The position numbers and the translations under genes are program-made. The notes beneath the pieces are model-generated. The model was not told the DNA's origin. It saw nothing but the letters and a program-made list of their open reading frames with translations, and ran no database searches. Positions 16,271 to 24,831 of a stretch of 64,000 nucleotides of DNA are shown here, piece by piece. Source of the stretch: an uncultured Prevotella sp. (GTDB lineage: Bacteria; Bacteroidota; Bacteroidia; Bacteroidales; Bacteroidaceae); contig CALUEX010000004.1 of assembly GCA_944319815.1 (NCBI GenBank), positions 1-64,000 of the forward strand. The letters run 5' to 3'. The first letter of the stretch is position 1. Each line of letters opens with the position of its first letter.

Positions 16271-17695
16271 ATGTTTTCAAATGAAAAGAACAATGCGCTG
16301 CTTGCGATGATTCGCAACGGCCAGGACATGAGCGGCGGCCAGAAGCTGAACCTGATAGTGCAGCTCAGTGTGCCGTCAATTCTCGCCCAGCTTACGACCA
16401 TCGTCATGTTCTATATCGACGCATCAATGGTCGGTGCCCTCGGGGCGCGGGCTTCAGCCTCAATCGGCATAGTAGAGTCTACCACATGGCTTTTCGGGGG
16501 GCTCACGTCGGCCGCCGCGCTGGGCTTCTCGGTGCAGGCCGCGCATTTCATCGGTGCCAACGACTTCGAGAAGGCGCGCCAGGTGTTCCGCCAGGGGCTT
16601 ATGGCCACGGCGCTGTTCACCATCGTCCTAACCTCCATCTGCCTGGCCATAGCCGGCCCGCTGCCGCGTTGGCTTGGCGGCGGGGCCGACATTCAGGCCG
16701 ACGCCACGGCGTATTTCGCCATTTACTGCCTGTCGTTACCGGTCTACCAGGTTGGTATCCTGTCGTCGAGTATGCTGAAATGCTCGGGCAATATGCGCGT
16801 GCCGAGCCTCATGAGCATCCTTATGTGCGTGCTCGACGTGGTGTTCAACTACTTCCTTATTTACGAGACGCGCCCCATGACGCTGTTCGGCACTGACGTC
16901 GTGATGCCCGGCGTAGGTATGGGCGTGGCCGGCGCGGCCCTCGGCACGGCCATGGCATACATCGTTACGGGCGTTATGCTTATATGGTTCGCCACGGTCA
17001 AGTCGCCCGAACTTAGGCTGAACACCGAGAAATGGTCGTTTAAGCCCATGGGACAATACCTCCGCAACGCCGCGAAAATAAGTCTCCCGATGGGTGCGCA
17101 GTATGTGATGATGAGCGGTGCGCAAATCGTGAGCACGATGATTGTAGCCCCGCTTGGCAACATCGCCATAGCCGCCAACACGCTGGCCATCACCGCCGAG
17201 AGCCTCTGCTATATGCCGGGCTACGGTATCGGCGACGCTGCCACCACGCTCGTGGGGCAGAGCATAGGCGCGGGTCGTGCATCGTTGGCCCGCAGTTTCG
17301 CCTACCGCACGGTGTTCCTCGGCATGGGTGTCATGGCGTTCATGGGCATGGTGATGTACATTTTCGCGCCTGAGATGATTGGCGTGATGACCCCCGACGA
17401 GCAGGTAAGGCTCTTGGGAGCTCAGTCGTTGCGCATAGAGGCGTTTGCAGAGCCGATGTTTGCCGCCGCAATAGTTACCTACAGCGTGTGCCTCGGGGCA
17501 GGAGACACCCTGCGCCCGGCCTGCATGAACCTTGCCTCGATGTGGCTCGTGCGCCTTACGTTGGCGGCATATCTCGCCCCGACTTACGGCCTTCGCGGCG
17601 TCTGGACGGCAATGGCCGTGGAGTTGACGTTCCGTGGTACAATCTTCCTCATCCGCCTTTTCCGCGGCAAGTGGATGAAGAACGGGATAAAATAG
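16271..17695 (+). CDS. MATE-family efflux transporter
   Basis: A 474-aa polytopic membrane protein in two homologous halves of six predicted helices. The N-terminal half has the conserved segment QLSVPSILAQLTTIVMFYID, and the second half begins near PMGQYLRNAAKISLPMGAQY. MATE proteins export cationic drugs or metabolites in exchange for Na+ or H+. An in-frame ATG exists at 16208, but the start at 16271 gives the usual N-terminus and excludes repeat-like sequence. Downstream is a 33-bp perfect inverted repeat shared with the convergent FabK-like gene. Confidence 0.92.
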   Translation: MFSNEKNNALLAMIRNGQDMSGGQKLNLIVQLSVPSILAQLTTIVMFYIDASMVGALGARASASIGIVESTTWLFGGLTSAAALGFSVQAAHFIGANDFEKARQVFRQGLMATALFTIVLTSICLAIAGPLPRWLGGGADIQADATAYFAIYCLSLPVYQVGILSSSMLKCSGNMRVPSLMSILMCVLDVVFNYFLIYETRPMTLFGTDVVMPGVGMGVAGAALGTAMAYIVTGVMLIWFATVKSPELRLNTEKWSFKPMGQYLRNAAKISLPMGAQYVMMSGAQIVSTMIVAPLGNIAIAANTLAITAESLCYMPGYGIGDAATTLVGQSIGAGRASLARSFAYRTVFLGMGVMAFMGMVMYIFAPEMIGVMTPDEQVRLLGAQSLRIEAFAEPMFAAAIVTYSVCLGAGDTLRPACMNLASMWLVRLTLAAYLAPTYGLRGVWTAMAVELTFRGTIFLIRLFRGKWMKNGIK

Positions 17696-17705
17696 AAAAG
17701 GAAAC

Positions 17706-17818
17706 ACCCACCCCAACCCTCCCGAAGGGAGGGAGCTTGATATGCCTTTAGTTTCTTGTTCAATAATATAATATATAAGGTAATTAAGCTCCCTCCCTTC
17801 GGGAGGGTTGGGGTGGGT
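17706..17818. terminator. 33-bp perfect inverted repeat between convergent genes
   Basis: Arms 17706-17738 and 17786-17818 are exact complements with a 47-nt AT-rich loop. Each arm contains the smaller palindrome CCCTCCCGAAGGGAGGG. The right arm is followed by T residues on the plus strand and the left arm by an equivalent run on the minus strand, consistent with termination in both directions. Confidence 0.85.
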
Positions 17819-17820
17819 TT

Positions 17821-18762
17821 TTAATTCCTGATTTTTTCCTTTGCCTTTTCAAAGCCCTCGACGAGCTCTCTCATCACTTCGGCCACGGGCTTCACGGCAT
17901 TTATGGCTGCCGCCACTTGCCCTATTTCGAGCTCGCCGCCGTCGATGTCGCCCTCGAAGATGCCGCGTTTCGATGCCGCATGGCCCAGTATGGCGCGCAA
18001 TTCGTCGGCCGATGCCCCTCCGTCTTCGGCTTCTTTTACCTTGTCATACAGCGAGTTCTTGATTAATCGGGTAGGTGCGAGCTTCTTCAGGCACAGCATC
18101 GTGTCGCCTTCTTGCAGCGAAACGCACTTCTGCTTGAAGGCTTCGGCTGCCGAACTTTCCTCCGTCAGGGCGAACAAAGTGCCGATTTGCACCCCTTCGG
18201 CGCCAAGAACCATCGACGCAAGCATGGCCTCGCCCGACGCAATACCGCCCGCGGCGATGAGCGGAAGGCCCGTGGCGCGGCGCACTTGGGGGATGAGCGT
18301 CATCGTCGTAGTCTCCTCCCGGCCGTTGTGCCCGCCAGCCTCGAAGCCCTCGGCGACAACGGCGTCAACCCCGGCTTCTTCGCACTTGCGGGCGAACTTG
18401 CTGCTCGACACCACGTGGGCGACCTTTATACCGGCTTCGTGGAGCATCGGCGTAAACTTCTTGGGGCTACCGGCAGAGGTGAAAACGACCTTTACGCCGC
18501 TGTCGATGATTAGCTTCATCAGCGTGTCTATTTCCGGATACATCAGCGGGACGTTAATTCCCCAGGGCTTGTCGGTGGCTTCCTGCATACGTGCGATGTG
18601 CTCACGTAGCGTGTCGGGGTGCATCGAGCCTGCCCCGAGCAGCCCGAGTCCGCCGGCGTTGCTCACCGCCGAGGCCAGCCGCCAGCCGCTGCACCATACC
18701 ATTCCGCCTTGTATTATAGGATACTTTATGCCGAAAAGTTCGGTTATTCTGTTCTTTTCCAT
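17821..18762 (-). CDS. FabK-like enoyl-ACP reductase / 2-nitropropane dioxygenase family
   Basis: A 313-aa FMN-dependent TIM-barrel protein. The start IIQGGMVW and the segment EAGGHNG with His145 match FabK, in which this histidine is catalytic. LIAAGGIASG and LGAEGVQIGT are the phosphate-binding loops for FMN. It probably reduces enoyl-ACP in fatty-acid elongation; nitronate monooxygenases share the fold and cannot be fully excluded. Many Bacteroidales carry both FabI and FabK. The gene stands alone on the minus strand. Confidence 0.88.
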   Translation of the reverse strand: MEKNRITELFGIKYPIIQGGMVWCSGWRLASAVSNAGGLGLLGAGSMHPDTLREHIARMQEATDKPWGINVPLMYPEIDTLMKLIIDSGVKVVFTSAGSPKKFTPMLHEAGIKVAHVVSSSKFARKCEEAGVDAVVAEGFEAGGHNGREETTTMTLIPQVRRATGLPLIAAGGIASGEAMLASMVLGAEGVQIGTLFALTEESSAAEAFKQKCVSLQEGDTMLCLKKLAPTRLIKNSLYDKVKEAEDGGASADELRAILGHAASKRGIFEGDIDGGELEIGQVAAAINAVKPVAEVMRELVEGFEKAKEKIRN

Positions 18763-18859
18763 AGTTGTTACGGTTTTAGTTAAATGTTAAACATGGGCAC
18801 AAAGATAGGGCTTTTGCCTGAACTTTCAAAGCAAAAGCACGCTTTGAGCAGCGAAAGTA

Positions 18860-18990
18860 ATTTTTATTAGTAGTTAAAGAAGTTAAGGAAGTTAGCGACC
18901 GCAGGGAGCGTTAACTTCCTTAACTCCTTTAACTCCAGAAGGGAACTCCTTTAACTCCTAATGAATGGGAGCTTTGCGGGCATTCATTAA
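18860..18990. repeat. AACTCC-word repeat with ATGAATG hairpin
   Basis: GTTAAAGAAGTTAAGGAAGTTA words are followed by GCGACCGCAGGGAGCG and complementary AACTTCCTTAACTCC words, so the module folds on itself. It ends in an ATGAATG-GGAGCTTTGCGGG-CATTCAT hairpin at about 18961-18987. Confidence 0.7.
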
Positions 18991-18997
18991 TATTACG

Positions 18998-19612
18998 TCA
19001 GATTGGGAACCATACGAACACGGCGGCGTCCCACAGGGCGTGCGACACGACGATGGCCGAGAACCGTTCGGGGAACAGGCGGTAAAGTCCGCCCCACACT
19101 ACGCCGGCCACCAAGGCCGCCATTACGAGCATGAAGTTGCACGACCCGGCGTGGACGAGCGCATAACATAGCGTCGCCACGGCGTAACCTGCGTTCGCCC
19201 CGAGGCGCGCCGACAGCGTGCGCTGCACGTATCCGCGCCAATATATTTCCTCGGCAGGGCCGATTAGCGCCACCATAAGCACCGATAGCAGCCACGGCGA
19301 AGCGCTTTGCTTTATGCCGTAGATGGCATCCACCTGCGGACGGGCGAAGTCGAACAGCATGGCCGACACCTTGTCGCCCGTCCAGAACACGCCCCACAGC
19401 ACGGCGGCCACTGCAACTCCGGCCGCAAGGTTGGGCAAGTTCCACTTCGTCTGGCGCCACCAGCCGTAGTTGAACCACGTAGCCAGCGTGCTCAACACCA
19501 CGGCCGAGCACGTCATCATCAACCAAAAGTTGACTCGCGGGGCCGTTGCGGGCGAGAACATCACCGTCCACAGCACGGCGGCGAGCACCAACGTAACTGC
19601 CAGCCGCCTCAT
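18998..19612 (-). CDS. CPBP-family intramembrane glutamic endopeptidase
   Basis: A 204-aa membrane protein with the family motifs EEIYWRG (E121, E122, R126), H154 in LVHAGS and H191 with D195 in HALWD. It is distinct in sequence from the CPBP protein at 8670. Its start overlaps the stop of menA by four bases (ATGA), so the two are translationally coupled. Some menA-linked CPBP proteins may act on lipid-linked or prenyl substrates, but that is only suggestive. Confidence 0.88.
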   Translation of the reverse strand: MRRLAVTLVLAAVLWTVMFSPATAPRVNFWLMMTCSAVVLSTLATWFNYGWWRQTKWNLPNLAAGVAVAAVLWGVFWTGDKVSAMLFDFARPQVDAIYGIKQSASPWLLSVLMVALIGPAEEIYWRGYVQRTLSARLGANAGYAVATLCYALVHAGSCNFMLVMAALVAGVVWGGLYRLFPERFSAIVVSHALWDAAVFVWFPI

Positions 19613-20505
19613 GACACTACCCCCGATATGGTGAACGCCACGGCGAGCAGCAAGCTGAAGGCCAGTTGCAGCTTGGCCGTGCCCTCGTCAAGGTTGGCTA
19701 TTGCCGCCGCCCCATTCCTGAAATAGCTCACGGCCACGCGGACATTGGCTACGGCCGGGATGGCCGCGACGCACGCCAACAGGCACCATGCCGGCAGCAC
19801 TCCGCCCACGGCGCAGCCCACGAGCCAGGCAAACGGCAGCAGCACTTCAAGGCAATAGACCCACACCGAGGCGCGTCCGCCCATCTGCATGGCCGGCGTG
19901 CTGATGTGCGCCCGCCTGTCCGTGTCGATGTCGCGCAGGTTGTTGCAGTGCAGGATGGCAACGGTAATCAGTCCGATGGGCACGGCCAGGTAAAGCACAC
20001 GCCAGTCGAAGTGCAGCGTCGTGGCGTAAACCGTGCCTATGGTGGGCAGCAGCGCGTAGGCCATGAAGATGACATAGTCGCCGCAAGCCTTGTATTTCAG
20101 CGGTGGGTAGAGCACCGAGCACAGCAGTCCGCCTATCCCGATGTAAAGCAGCGGCAGTCCCGTTCGCAGCAACAGGCCTACGCCGCCAAGCAGCGCAACG
20201 GCCAGCAGCGACACCGAAAGGCGGTAAATCTCCTTCGGGGTGAACTGTCCCGCCGTCAGCGTGCGCACGCCGAACGTGTCGCCCGCGTCAACCTCGCGCT
20301 TGTAGTCGAAGTAGTCGCTCCATGTGTTGCCGGCGGCGTGGAACACGATGATGTTCACCAAGGCCCACACGCCGTTCACCCAGTCAACGTCGTCGTGCAT
20401 GGCGAACAGGTAACCAAGGGTCGCCACAACGGGCATTGCCGACGCCGGGAACGACCACGGGCGCACGGCCGTAAGCCAGTCGCGTAAAGAATGCTTATGT
20501 TTCAT
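19609..20505 (-). CDS. menA: 1,4-dihydroxy-2-naphthoate prenyltransferase (UbiA family)
   Basis: A 298-aa UbiA-type membrane prenyltransferase. The first aspartate-rich motif is NTWSDYFDYKREVD (N60, D64, D67), and the second is NNLRDIDTD near residues 188-196; these bind the Mg2+-diphosphate. About eight hydrophobic helices are visible. MenA transfers the polyprenyl chain to DHNA in menaquinone synthesis, the respiratory quinone of the group. Other men genes are not in the window. The next gene overlaps by four bases. Confidence 0.9.
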   Translation of the reverse strand: MKHKHSLRDWLTAVRPWSFPASAMPVVATLGYLFAMHDDVDWVNGVWALVNIIVFHAAGNTWSDYFDYKREVDAGDTFGVRTLTAGQFTPKEIYRLSVSLLAVALLGGVGLLLRTGLPLLYIGIGGLLCSVLYPPLKYKACGDYVIFMAYALLPTIGTVYATTLHFDWRVLYLAVPIGLITVAILHCNNLRDIDTDRRAHISTPAMQMGGRASVWVYCLEVLLPFAWLVGCAVGGVLPAWCLLACVAAIPAVANVRVAVSYFRNGAAAIANLDEGTAKLQLAFSLLLAVAFTISGVVS

Positions 20506-20541
20506 TGTCCTTTTAAATTATCTGTTTGTTGAAAATTTCTG

Positions 20542-20549
20542 CAAAGGTA
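20542..20549 (-). promoter_or_regulatory. -7 box for menA
   Basis: TACCTTTG on the minus strand, 37 bp before the menA start codon; no clear -33 match. Confidence 0.5.
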
Positions 20550-20763
20550 TAACTTATTTCCATATTAACGGCCACTCGTGCCCGCCTTAACATATTGCCG
20601 CCACCATGCAAGGCAAAAACCGTGGCGCGACGGGTTGGCATCGGCAATGCTTCCTTACCCGCACTCCGGTTGCTCGCCAGTGCGCGTAAGTAACCTGCGT
20701 TTTTAGTCGATAGCCGCCCGTTGGCGGAGCCTTTTGGGGAGGTACGGCGATGGTTAAGGTTTT

Positions 20764-20960
20764 AACCCAAATCGGTCATTAGACCGCAATGTCTTAATTT
20801 CTATAATCTTATTATTGCTTCTTGCCGTCTTATGTCCTTCTGCCGCCGTCTTTTCTTCCGTTTCGTCTCGACGTAGCCCGCTACGCCTTCGACAAAACGG
20901 AAGAAAAACCGTCTGCCATAAGTACATAATCCGTCTAAGCTCTAATGACCGATTTGGGTT
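20764..20960. mobile_element. 197-bp MITE-like element, copy 1
   Basis: The element has perfect 20-bp terminal inverted repeats, AACCCAAATCGGTCATTAGA and its complement. An inner CTTCCGTTT/AAACGGAAG palindrome surrounds GTAGCCCGCTACG. TTTAA lies on both outer sides as a possible target duplication. Copy 2 at 26107-26303 has the same length and differs at about ten positions. A minus-strand frame is open through both copies, but most differences change the amino acid, which argues against coding. Confidence 0.75.
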
Positions 20961-21006
20961 TAAACGGCGGCTTTTCAGCCTGCAATACGTGGCTTTTCGC
21001 ATCGTG

Positions 21007-21041
21007 AAAGGTAACCTTTTACACTATAAAAGGATACCTTT
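21007..21041. repeat. AAAGGGCA-type hairpin repeat, divergent arms
   Basis: AAAGGTAACCTTTTA (21007-21021) pairs with 21027-21041 with one mismatch. It lies between copy 1 of the MITE-like element and its inverted fragment. Confidence 0.65.
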
Positions 21042-21149
21042 TGCAACGTTGTCGTGGGCAAGTGAAAACCGTAATGAAAAGCCTCCGAAATGCAACAAGC
21101 CGTAAGCGCCGGCGCGAGGGGCACGAATGATTGTGCCAACGGGTGAAAA

Positions 21150-21236
21150 CACGGCGGCAGAAGTGCATAAGACGGCAAGAAGCAATGATGACATTATGGA
21201 CACTAAAACATTGCGGTCTAATGACCGATTGGGGTT
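21150..21236. mobile_element. inverted partial copy of the MITE-like element
   Basis: The last 20 bases match the terminal repeat with one substitution, and the adjoining 65 bases match the left half of the 197-bp element in opposite orientation. With copy 1 it forms a larger unit (20764-21236) with 28-bp outer inverted repeats. Confidence 0.65.
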
Positions 21237-21333
21237 AAAATAGCGTATGCGAGCGTCGGTGATGCGGGTGTCGGCGTTCCTGCGAGCGTCCGCGGCACTG
21301 CACCCTTCAGTGCCGCGGACGGCGCAAATGTCG

Positions 21334-22038
21334 TCAATTATCCGTTATGTTCTTCTTGAAGTAGTTGCGTGCCGCCTCCTTGAAGCGCGTGCGCAGGTCC
21401 TTCTTGTCGCTGCCGTCCCCGTCTTCGTCCTTTAGGCTTTCGCTTATCTTGGCGAACCATTGCTGTCGGCTGCTTCTTTCGGTTTCGAACATGGCCTGCG
21501 TGCCTACTGCGTTTTGCTCGAAGGCGAGCGAGTTGTCGATGTGCATGGCCGATGCAGTTGCCTCCACGTCGAAGTTGGCCCCGATGAGGTTGAACGTCCA
21601 TCCCATTTCCTTCAGGGCGTCAATCATCTGCAACACCTTCGCGTAAGAATAGTGGCATGAGGCGTTCTCCATGCCGTCGGTTATTATGGTGACGTTGCCT
21701 ACGGCCATCTCCTCGCCCTTGGTTACGGCCTTGAGGTCGGCCAGGGTTGAGCCTACGGCGTCGTAGAGCGGCGTGGCTCCCCATGGCTTGTAAAGCTCTT
21801 CGTTGATGTGCCCCACCTCGGTTGCCGGCTGGTTCTTGATGAGATAGCGCGAGGGGCACTTGTCGTTGTCCTGGAATGCGTATATGCTGACGAAGTGCTC
21901 TTGCGTGTCCTTGTATTTCTCCTGTGCCGACACGATGGTGTTTATCGTCTCGTTGCAGCCGCTGATGGTCTGTTGCCTTACCCCGCTCATCGAGCCTGAC
22001 TCGTCGAGGATGATTAGGTTGTAAATAGATGTCTTCAT
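21334..22038 (-). CDS. von Willebrand factor A domain protein
   Basis: A 234-aa soluble vWA protein. The metal-ion-dependent adhesion site is intact: DESGS at 12-16, the threonine in ATPLYD near 92 and the aspartate in IITDGMEN near 115. The C-terminal tail is charged (DEDGDGSDKKDLRTRF). An upstream extension of the frame to 22152 runs into the Nudix gene and is not used; the start at 22038 begins exactly at the domain. It lies 13 bp downstream of the Nudix regulator, so the two form an operon and the same operators may control both. The function is unknown; similar proteins act with AAA ATPases or in tellurite/stress operons, none of which is present. Confidence 0.85.
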   Translation of the reverse strand: MKTSIYNLIILDESGSMSGVRQQTISGCNETINTIVSAQEKYKDTQEHFVSIYAFQDNDKCPSRYLIKNQPATEVGHINEELYKPWGATPLYDAVGSTLADLKAVTKGEEMAVGNVTIITDGMENASCHYSYAKVLQMIDALKEMGWTFNLIGANFDVEATASAMHIDNSLAFEQNAVGTQAMFETERSSRQQWFAKISESLKDEDGDGSDKKDLRTRFKEAARNYFKKNITDN

Positions 22039-22051
22039 TTTTTCTCTTTTG

Positions 22052-22780
22052 TTATAGGTTAAACGGATTGCGCTTCTTGGCAGGCCTCTTCCCGTCATCG
22101 TCCATGACTTTCTTGAATGCCTTGTCATCGAAGCTGAACAGGCACGACACACGACTGTGGTACGCGCTCTCGCCGTCGTTGACGCTCTCCTCGTGCAGGA
22201 AGCCGCTCGAGGTCATCTTCTTGTGGAAGTTGCGCCTGTCGTAGGTCGTGCCGTTGATGGACTCGTACAGCCGTTGCAGCTCCGCCATAGAGAATTTCTT
22301 GTCGAGCAGCCTGAACGCTATGGGGCGGTCGCGCAACACTTCCTGTATCCGGCGGCGTCCCATCCGGATGATAAGCTCGTGGTCGAAGGCCAGTGGCGGC
22401 AGCTCGTCCAGCTCGAACCAGCTTGCGCGGGCGGCATCGTCGCCGGCGATGAGCCTGTAGTCAGACTTCCTCACCAACGCGAAGAATGCTATCGTCACCA
22501 CACGTTCGCGTGGGTCGCGGTGAACACCGCTGAACGTATGGAACTGTTCGAGATATACGTCTTCCACGCCCGTCTCCTCGCGCAGTTCGCGCGCGGCACA
22601 TTCCTCGGCCGTCTCGTCCATCTTCAAGAAACCACCCGGCAGCGCCCAGCATCCCTTGTAGGGCTCAAGTCCGCGCTCCACAAGCAAGACGTGGAGAGTC
22701 TTGCCGTCGAACCCCAACACTACAGAGTCAGTTGTTATGGCCGGATGGGGGTATTTGTAATGATACATCAGTTCTTCCAT
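22052..22780 (-). CDS. NrtR-like Nudix-domain transcriptional regulator
   Basis: A 242-aa protein with an N-terminal Nudix domain and a C-terminal winged-helix segment, as in NrtR/AraR-type regulators. The Nudix box is complete (G50, E56, R64-E65, E68-E69), so hydrolase activity is possible. Residues 150-220 (RRRIQEVL...NFHKKM) resemble the DNA-binding part. The ATG at 22780 is chosen because the earlier ATG at 22810 lies within the -7 box of the promoter. Three palindromes cover the promoter, suggesting autoregulation. Ligands of relatives are ADP-ribose or sugars; the only candidate operon partner here is the vWA gene. Confidence 0.85.
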   Translation of the reverse strand: MEELMYHYKYPHPAITTDSVVLGFDGKTLHVLLVERGLEPYKGCWALPGGFLKMDETAEECAARELREETGVEDVYLEQFHTFSGVHRDPRERVVTIAFFALVRKSDYRLIAGDDAARASWFELDELPPLAFDHELIIRMGRRRIQEVLRDRPIAFRLLDKKFSMAELQRLYESINGTTYDRRNFHKKMTSSGFLHEESVNDGESAYHSRVSCLFSFDDKAFKKVMDDDGKRPAKKRNPFNL

Positions 22781-22788
22781 GAAAGCTA

Positions 22789-22864
22789 TTGCGTAAAATT
22801 TACGCTGCAAAGATAATGCGTATTTTTTACACGGCCAAATTTTTATGCGTACTTTTTACGCATA
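22789..22864 (-). promoter_or_regulatory. promoter with three GCGTA...TACGC operator palindromes
   Basis: On the minus strand TTTG (22836-22839), a 20-nt spacer and TATCTTTG (22808-22815) form an ideal promoter. GCGTAAAATTTACGC (22791-22805) covers the expected start site. A degenerate copy ATGCGTATTTTTTAC (22816-22830) lies in the spacer. ATGCGTACTTTTTACGCAT (22844-22862) lies just upstream of -33. The arrangement suits repression by the Nudix regulator itself. Confidence 0.75.
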
Positions 22865-23388
22865 AAATTGTTTTTTATCATGCAAGCGGCAGGATAGCCC
22901 CATGCAGCACAGGCTTCGGCGCATCGCCCTTGGATGGTTGTGCCAGCGCGAGATGCGTCGTGAAACAGGCCGCGTAGCATGGAATAAGCGGCTCGTTGCA
23001 GCCATGCCGGGCAGTGTATGATGCCCCCGCGTTACATCTGTTGTATGTGCGCAAGCCATCTTCCGTATGTGCGCCAAGTACCCTTCTGGATGTGTGCATG
23101 GCATCATGTCGCGCCCGGATATGCTCCCCGTCGCCGCTTACGTATCGCCTTGACAGTCAGGTAGTTCCCTTGACGTGCTGTAATAGGTGCCCAATTAGCG
23201 TGTAAAAGGTGGCAAACGGGAAGGCAAAAGGGCACCTTTCATGGCGTAAAAGGCCATGTCTTGGCCGGCAAGGTATGGAAGGCAGAGCTGCAATATGTAT
23301 CCTTCGGGAGTTTAGCCCATGTCCGCCCGTTCCTCATCATGGCGAAAAACACCCCACGTTTTGCCACGTCTCGAGCGTCAATTAAAAC
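22865..23388. other. intergenic region, no supported gene
   Basis: Only short frames without family character are open. An AAAGGGCA-type repeat lies at about 23196-23262, where AAAAGGTG pairs with CACCTTT across 20 nt. Otherwise nothing recognisable. Confidence 0.5.
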
Positions 23389-23422
23389 AAAAAAGGTTGA
23401 CAATCAGTCGATTGTCAACCTT
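23389..23422 (-). terminator. intrinsic terminator of tRNA-Leu(CAA)
   Basis: AAGGTTGACAATC and its complement form a 13-bp stem with a short AGTC loop, followed on the minus strand by T6. Confidence 0.88.
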
Positions 23423-23428
23423 CCACAG

Positions 23429-23510
23429 TACCCAGAGCCGGGGTCGAACCGGCACGGGTTACCCCACTGGTGTTTGAGACCAGCGCGTCTACCGATTCCG
23501 CCATCTGGGC
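23429..23510 (-). tRNA. tRNA-Leu (CAA)
   Basis: A class II tRNA of 82 nt on the minus strand with a long variable arm (TGGGGTAACCCGT), anticodon arm CTGGTCTCAAACACCAG with CAA, and T arm GCCGGTTCGACCCCGGC. CCA is not encoded. Confidence 0.95.
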
Positions 23511-23636
23511 TTAATGTGGGTGCAAAGATAAGTATAAAATCCGAATTGACAAATTTTTAATTGAAAAAACTTAAAATAATTGGTCGTAAAGACAATTATG
23601 CGTATCTTCGTATCGTGATATAAATCTAAAGATACT

Positions 23637-24731
23637 ATGGCTGAAAACAAGAATAATTTTTGCCTCATCCTGGCTGGGGGCAAGGGCCGGAGGTTATGGC
23701 CTTGTAGCCGGGAAGACCGCCCGAAACAGTTTCTTGATTTCTTTTCGACGGGCCGCACGCTGTTGCAGCAGGCTTATGACCGTATGTCGGCTTTCATCCC
23801 AAGGGAGAACATTTACGTAAGCACCAACAAGATTTACACGCATCTCGTGGAGGAACAGTTGCCCGAACTGCCGAGGCTGAACATCCTGAGCGAGCCGATT
23901 TTCAGGAACACGGCGCCGAGCCTGGCCTGGGCCACGCACAGGATAATGCACATAGACCCCTCGGCGAGGCTCGTGGTGGTGCCGTCGGACCAGGCCGTGT
24001 TCAAGGAGGAGGAGTTCAGGAGCAACGTGCTCGGCGGGCTTGAGTTCGTAGGCGAGCGTGACTGCCTGCTGACAATGGGCGTCAAGCCCACGCGTCCAGA
24101 GCCGGGATACGGCTACATACAGGTGGGCGACGACGCCGGGTGCCCTGGCGTTTTCAAGGTTAAGTCGTTTACGGAGAAGCCCGACCGCGAGTTTGCCAAG
24201 ATGTTCATGCAGAGCGGCGAGTTCTATTGGAACACGGGATTGTTCCTTGCCAACGTCAAGTATTTGCGCGAGGCGTTGGGTAAGGTGTTCCCGCCGGTGT
24301 TGCGCAAGTTCAAGGACGAGGAGGGTAAGCCTTACGACATAGAGGCAGAGTTGAGGTACATCAAGGATAACTTCCCGTCTTACCCCAACCTTTCCATTGA
24401 TTACGGCATACTTGACAAGAACGAGAACGTGTACGTGATGAGGTGCGACTTCGGGTGGGCCGACCTCGGTATGTGGCATTCAATCTACGAAAGCATGAGC
24501 AAGGGCGACGGCGACAACGTGGTGATAGGTTCCCGCGTAATCGCTGACGATAGCCGCGGCAACATCATAAAGCTGCCTGACGACCACCTTGGCATCATCA
24601 ACGGGCTTGACGGGTACATCGTTGCCGAGAAGGGCAACGTGCTGTTAATCTGTAGGAAAGAGGACTCGTCCGCACTCATCCGCAAGTATATCAACGAGGT
24701 GCAGGTGAAGTACGGAGAGGAGTTTATCTAA
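23637..24731 (+). CDS. manC: mannose-1-phosphate guanylyltransferase
   Basis: A 364-aa nucleotidyltransferase. The signature LAGGKGRRLWPCSRE is at residues 12-26, FTEKPDRE near 180 and NTGLFLAN near 203. It makes GDP-mannose from mannose-1-phosphate and GTP, feeding capsule, LPS and fucose pathways. The C-terminal isomerase domain of the long ManC/AlgA type is absent, so it is monofunctional. A plausible promoter (TTGG, 19 nt, TATCTTCG) lies at about 23580-23610. It converges on the HIT gene, with a long inverted repeat between them. Confidence 0.93.
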   Translation: MAENKNNFCLILAGGKGRRLWPCSREDRPKQFLDFFSTGRTLLQQAYDRMSAFIPRENIYVSTNKIYTHLVEEQLPELPRLNILSEPIFRNTAPSLAWATHRIMHIDPSARLVVVPSDQAVFKEEEFRSNVLGGLEFVGERDCLLTMGVKPTRPEPGYGYIQVGDDAGCPGVFKVKSFTEKPDREFAKMFMQSGEFYWNTGLFLANVKYLREALGKVFPPVLRKFKDEEGKPYDIEAELRYIKDNFPSYPNLSIDYGILDKNENVYVMRCDFGWADLGMWHSIYESMSKGDGDNVVIGSRVIADDSRGNIIKLPDDHLGIINGLDGYIVAEKGNVLLICRKEDSSALIRKYINEVQVKYGEEFI

Positions 24732-24734
24732 AGG

Positions 24735-24831
24735 AAGGGTAAAAAAGTAAAAGGGTAAAAAGGTGAAAATGCTGTCGGCTGTTTACCGCGTCAGCGCTTT
24801 TACCTTTTTACCCTTTTACTTTTTTGCCCTT
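24735..24831. terminator. long inverted repeat between convergent manC and HIT genes
   Basis: Arms 24735-24769 and 24798-24831 consist of GGGTAAAA words and pair in all but about two positions over 34-35 bp; the loop is 28 nt. The structure serves both gene ends. Confidence 0.8.

Noticed and set aside
16736-17716. 326-codon antisense frame opposite the MATE gene
   Set aside because: A shadow of high-GC coding sequence on the other strand, with no motif of its own.
20754-21002. 82-aa protein encoded on the minus strand across the MITE-like element
   Set aside because: The similar frame in copy 2 differs mostly by amino-acid changing substitutions and lacks a start in common; the terminal inverted repeats explain the conservation.
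22781-22810. Upstream ATG giving a 252-aa Nudix protein
   Set aside because: The codon would lie within the -7 box of the gene's own promoter, so it cannot be in the transcript.
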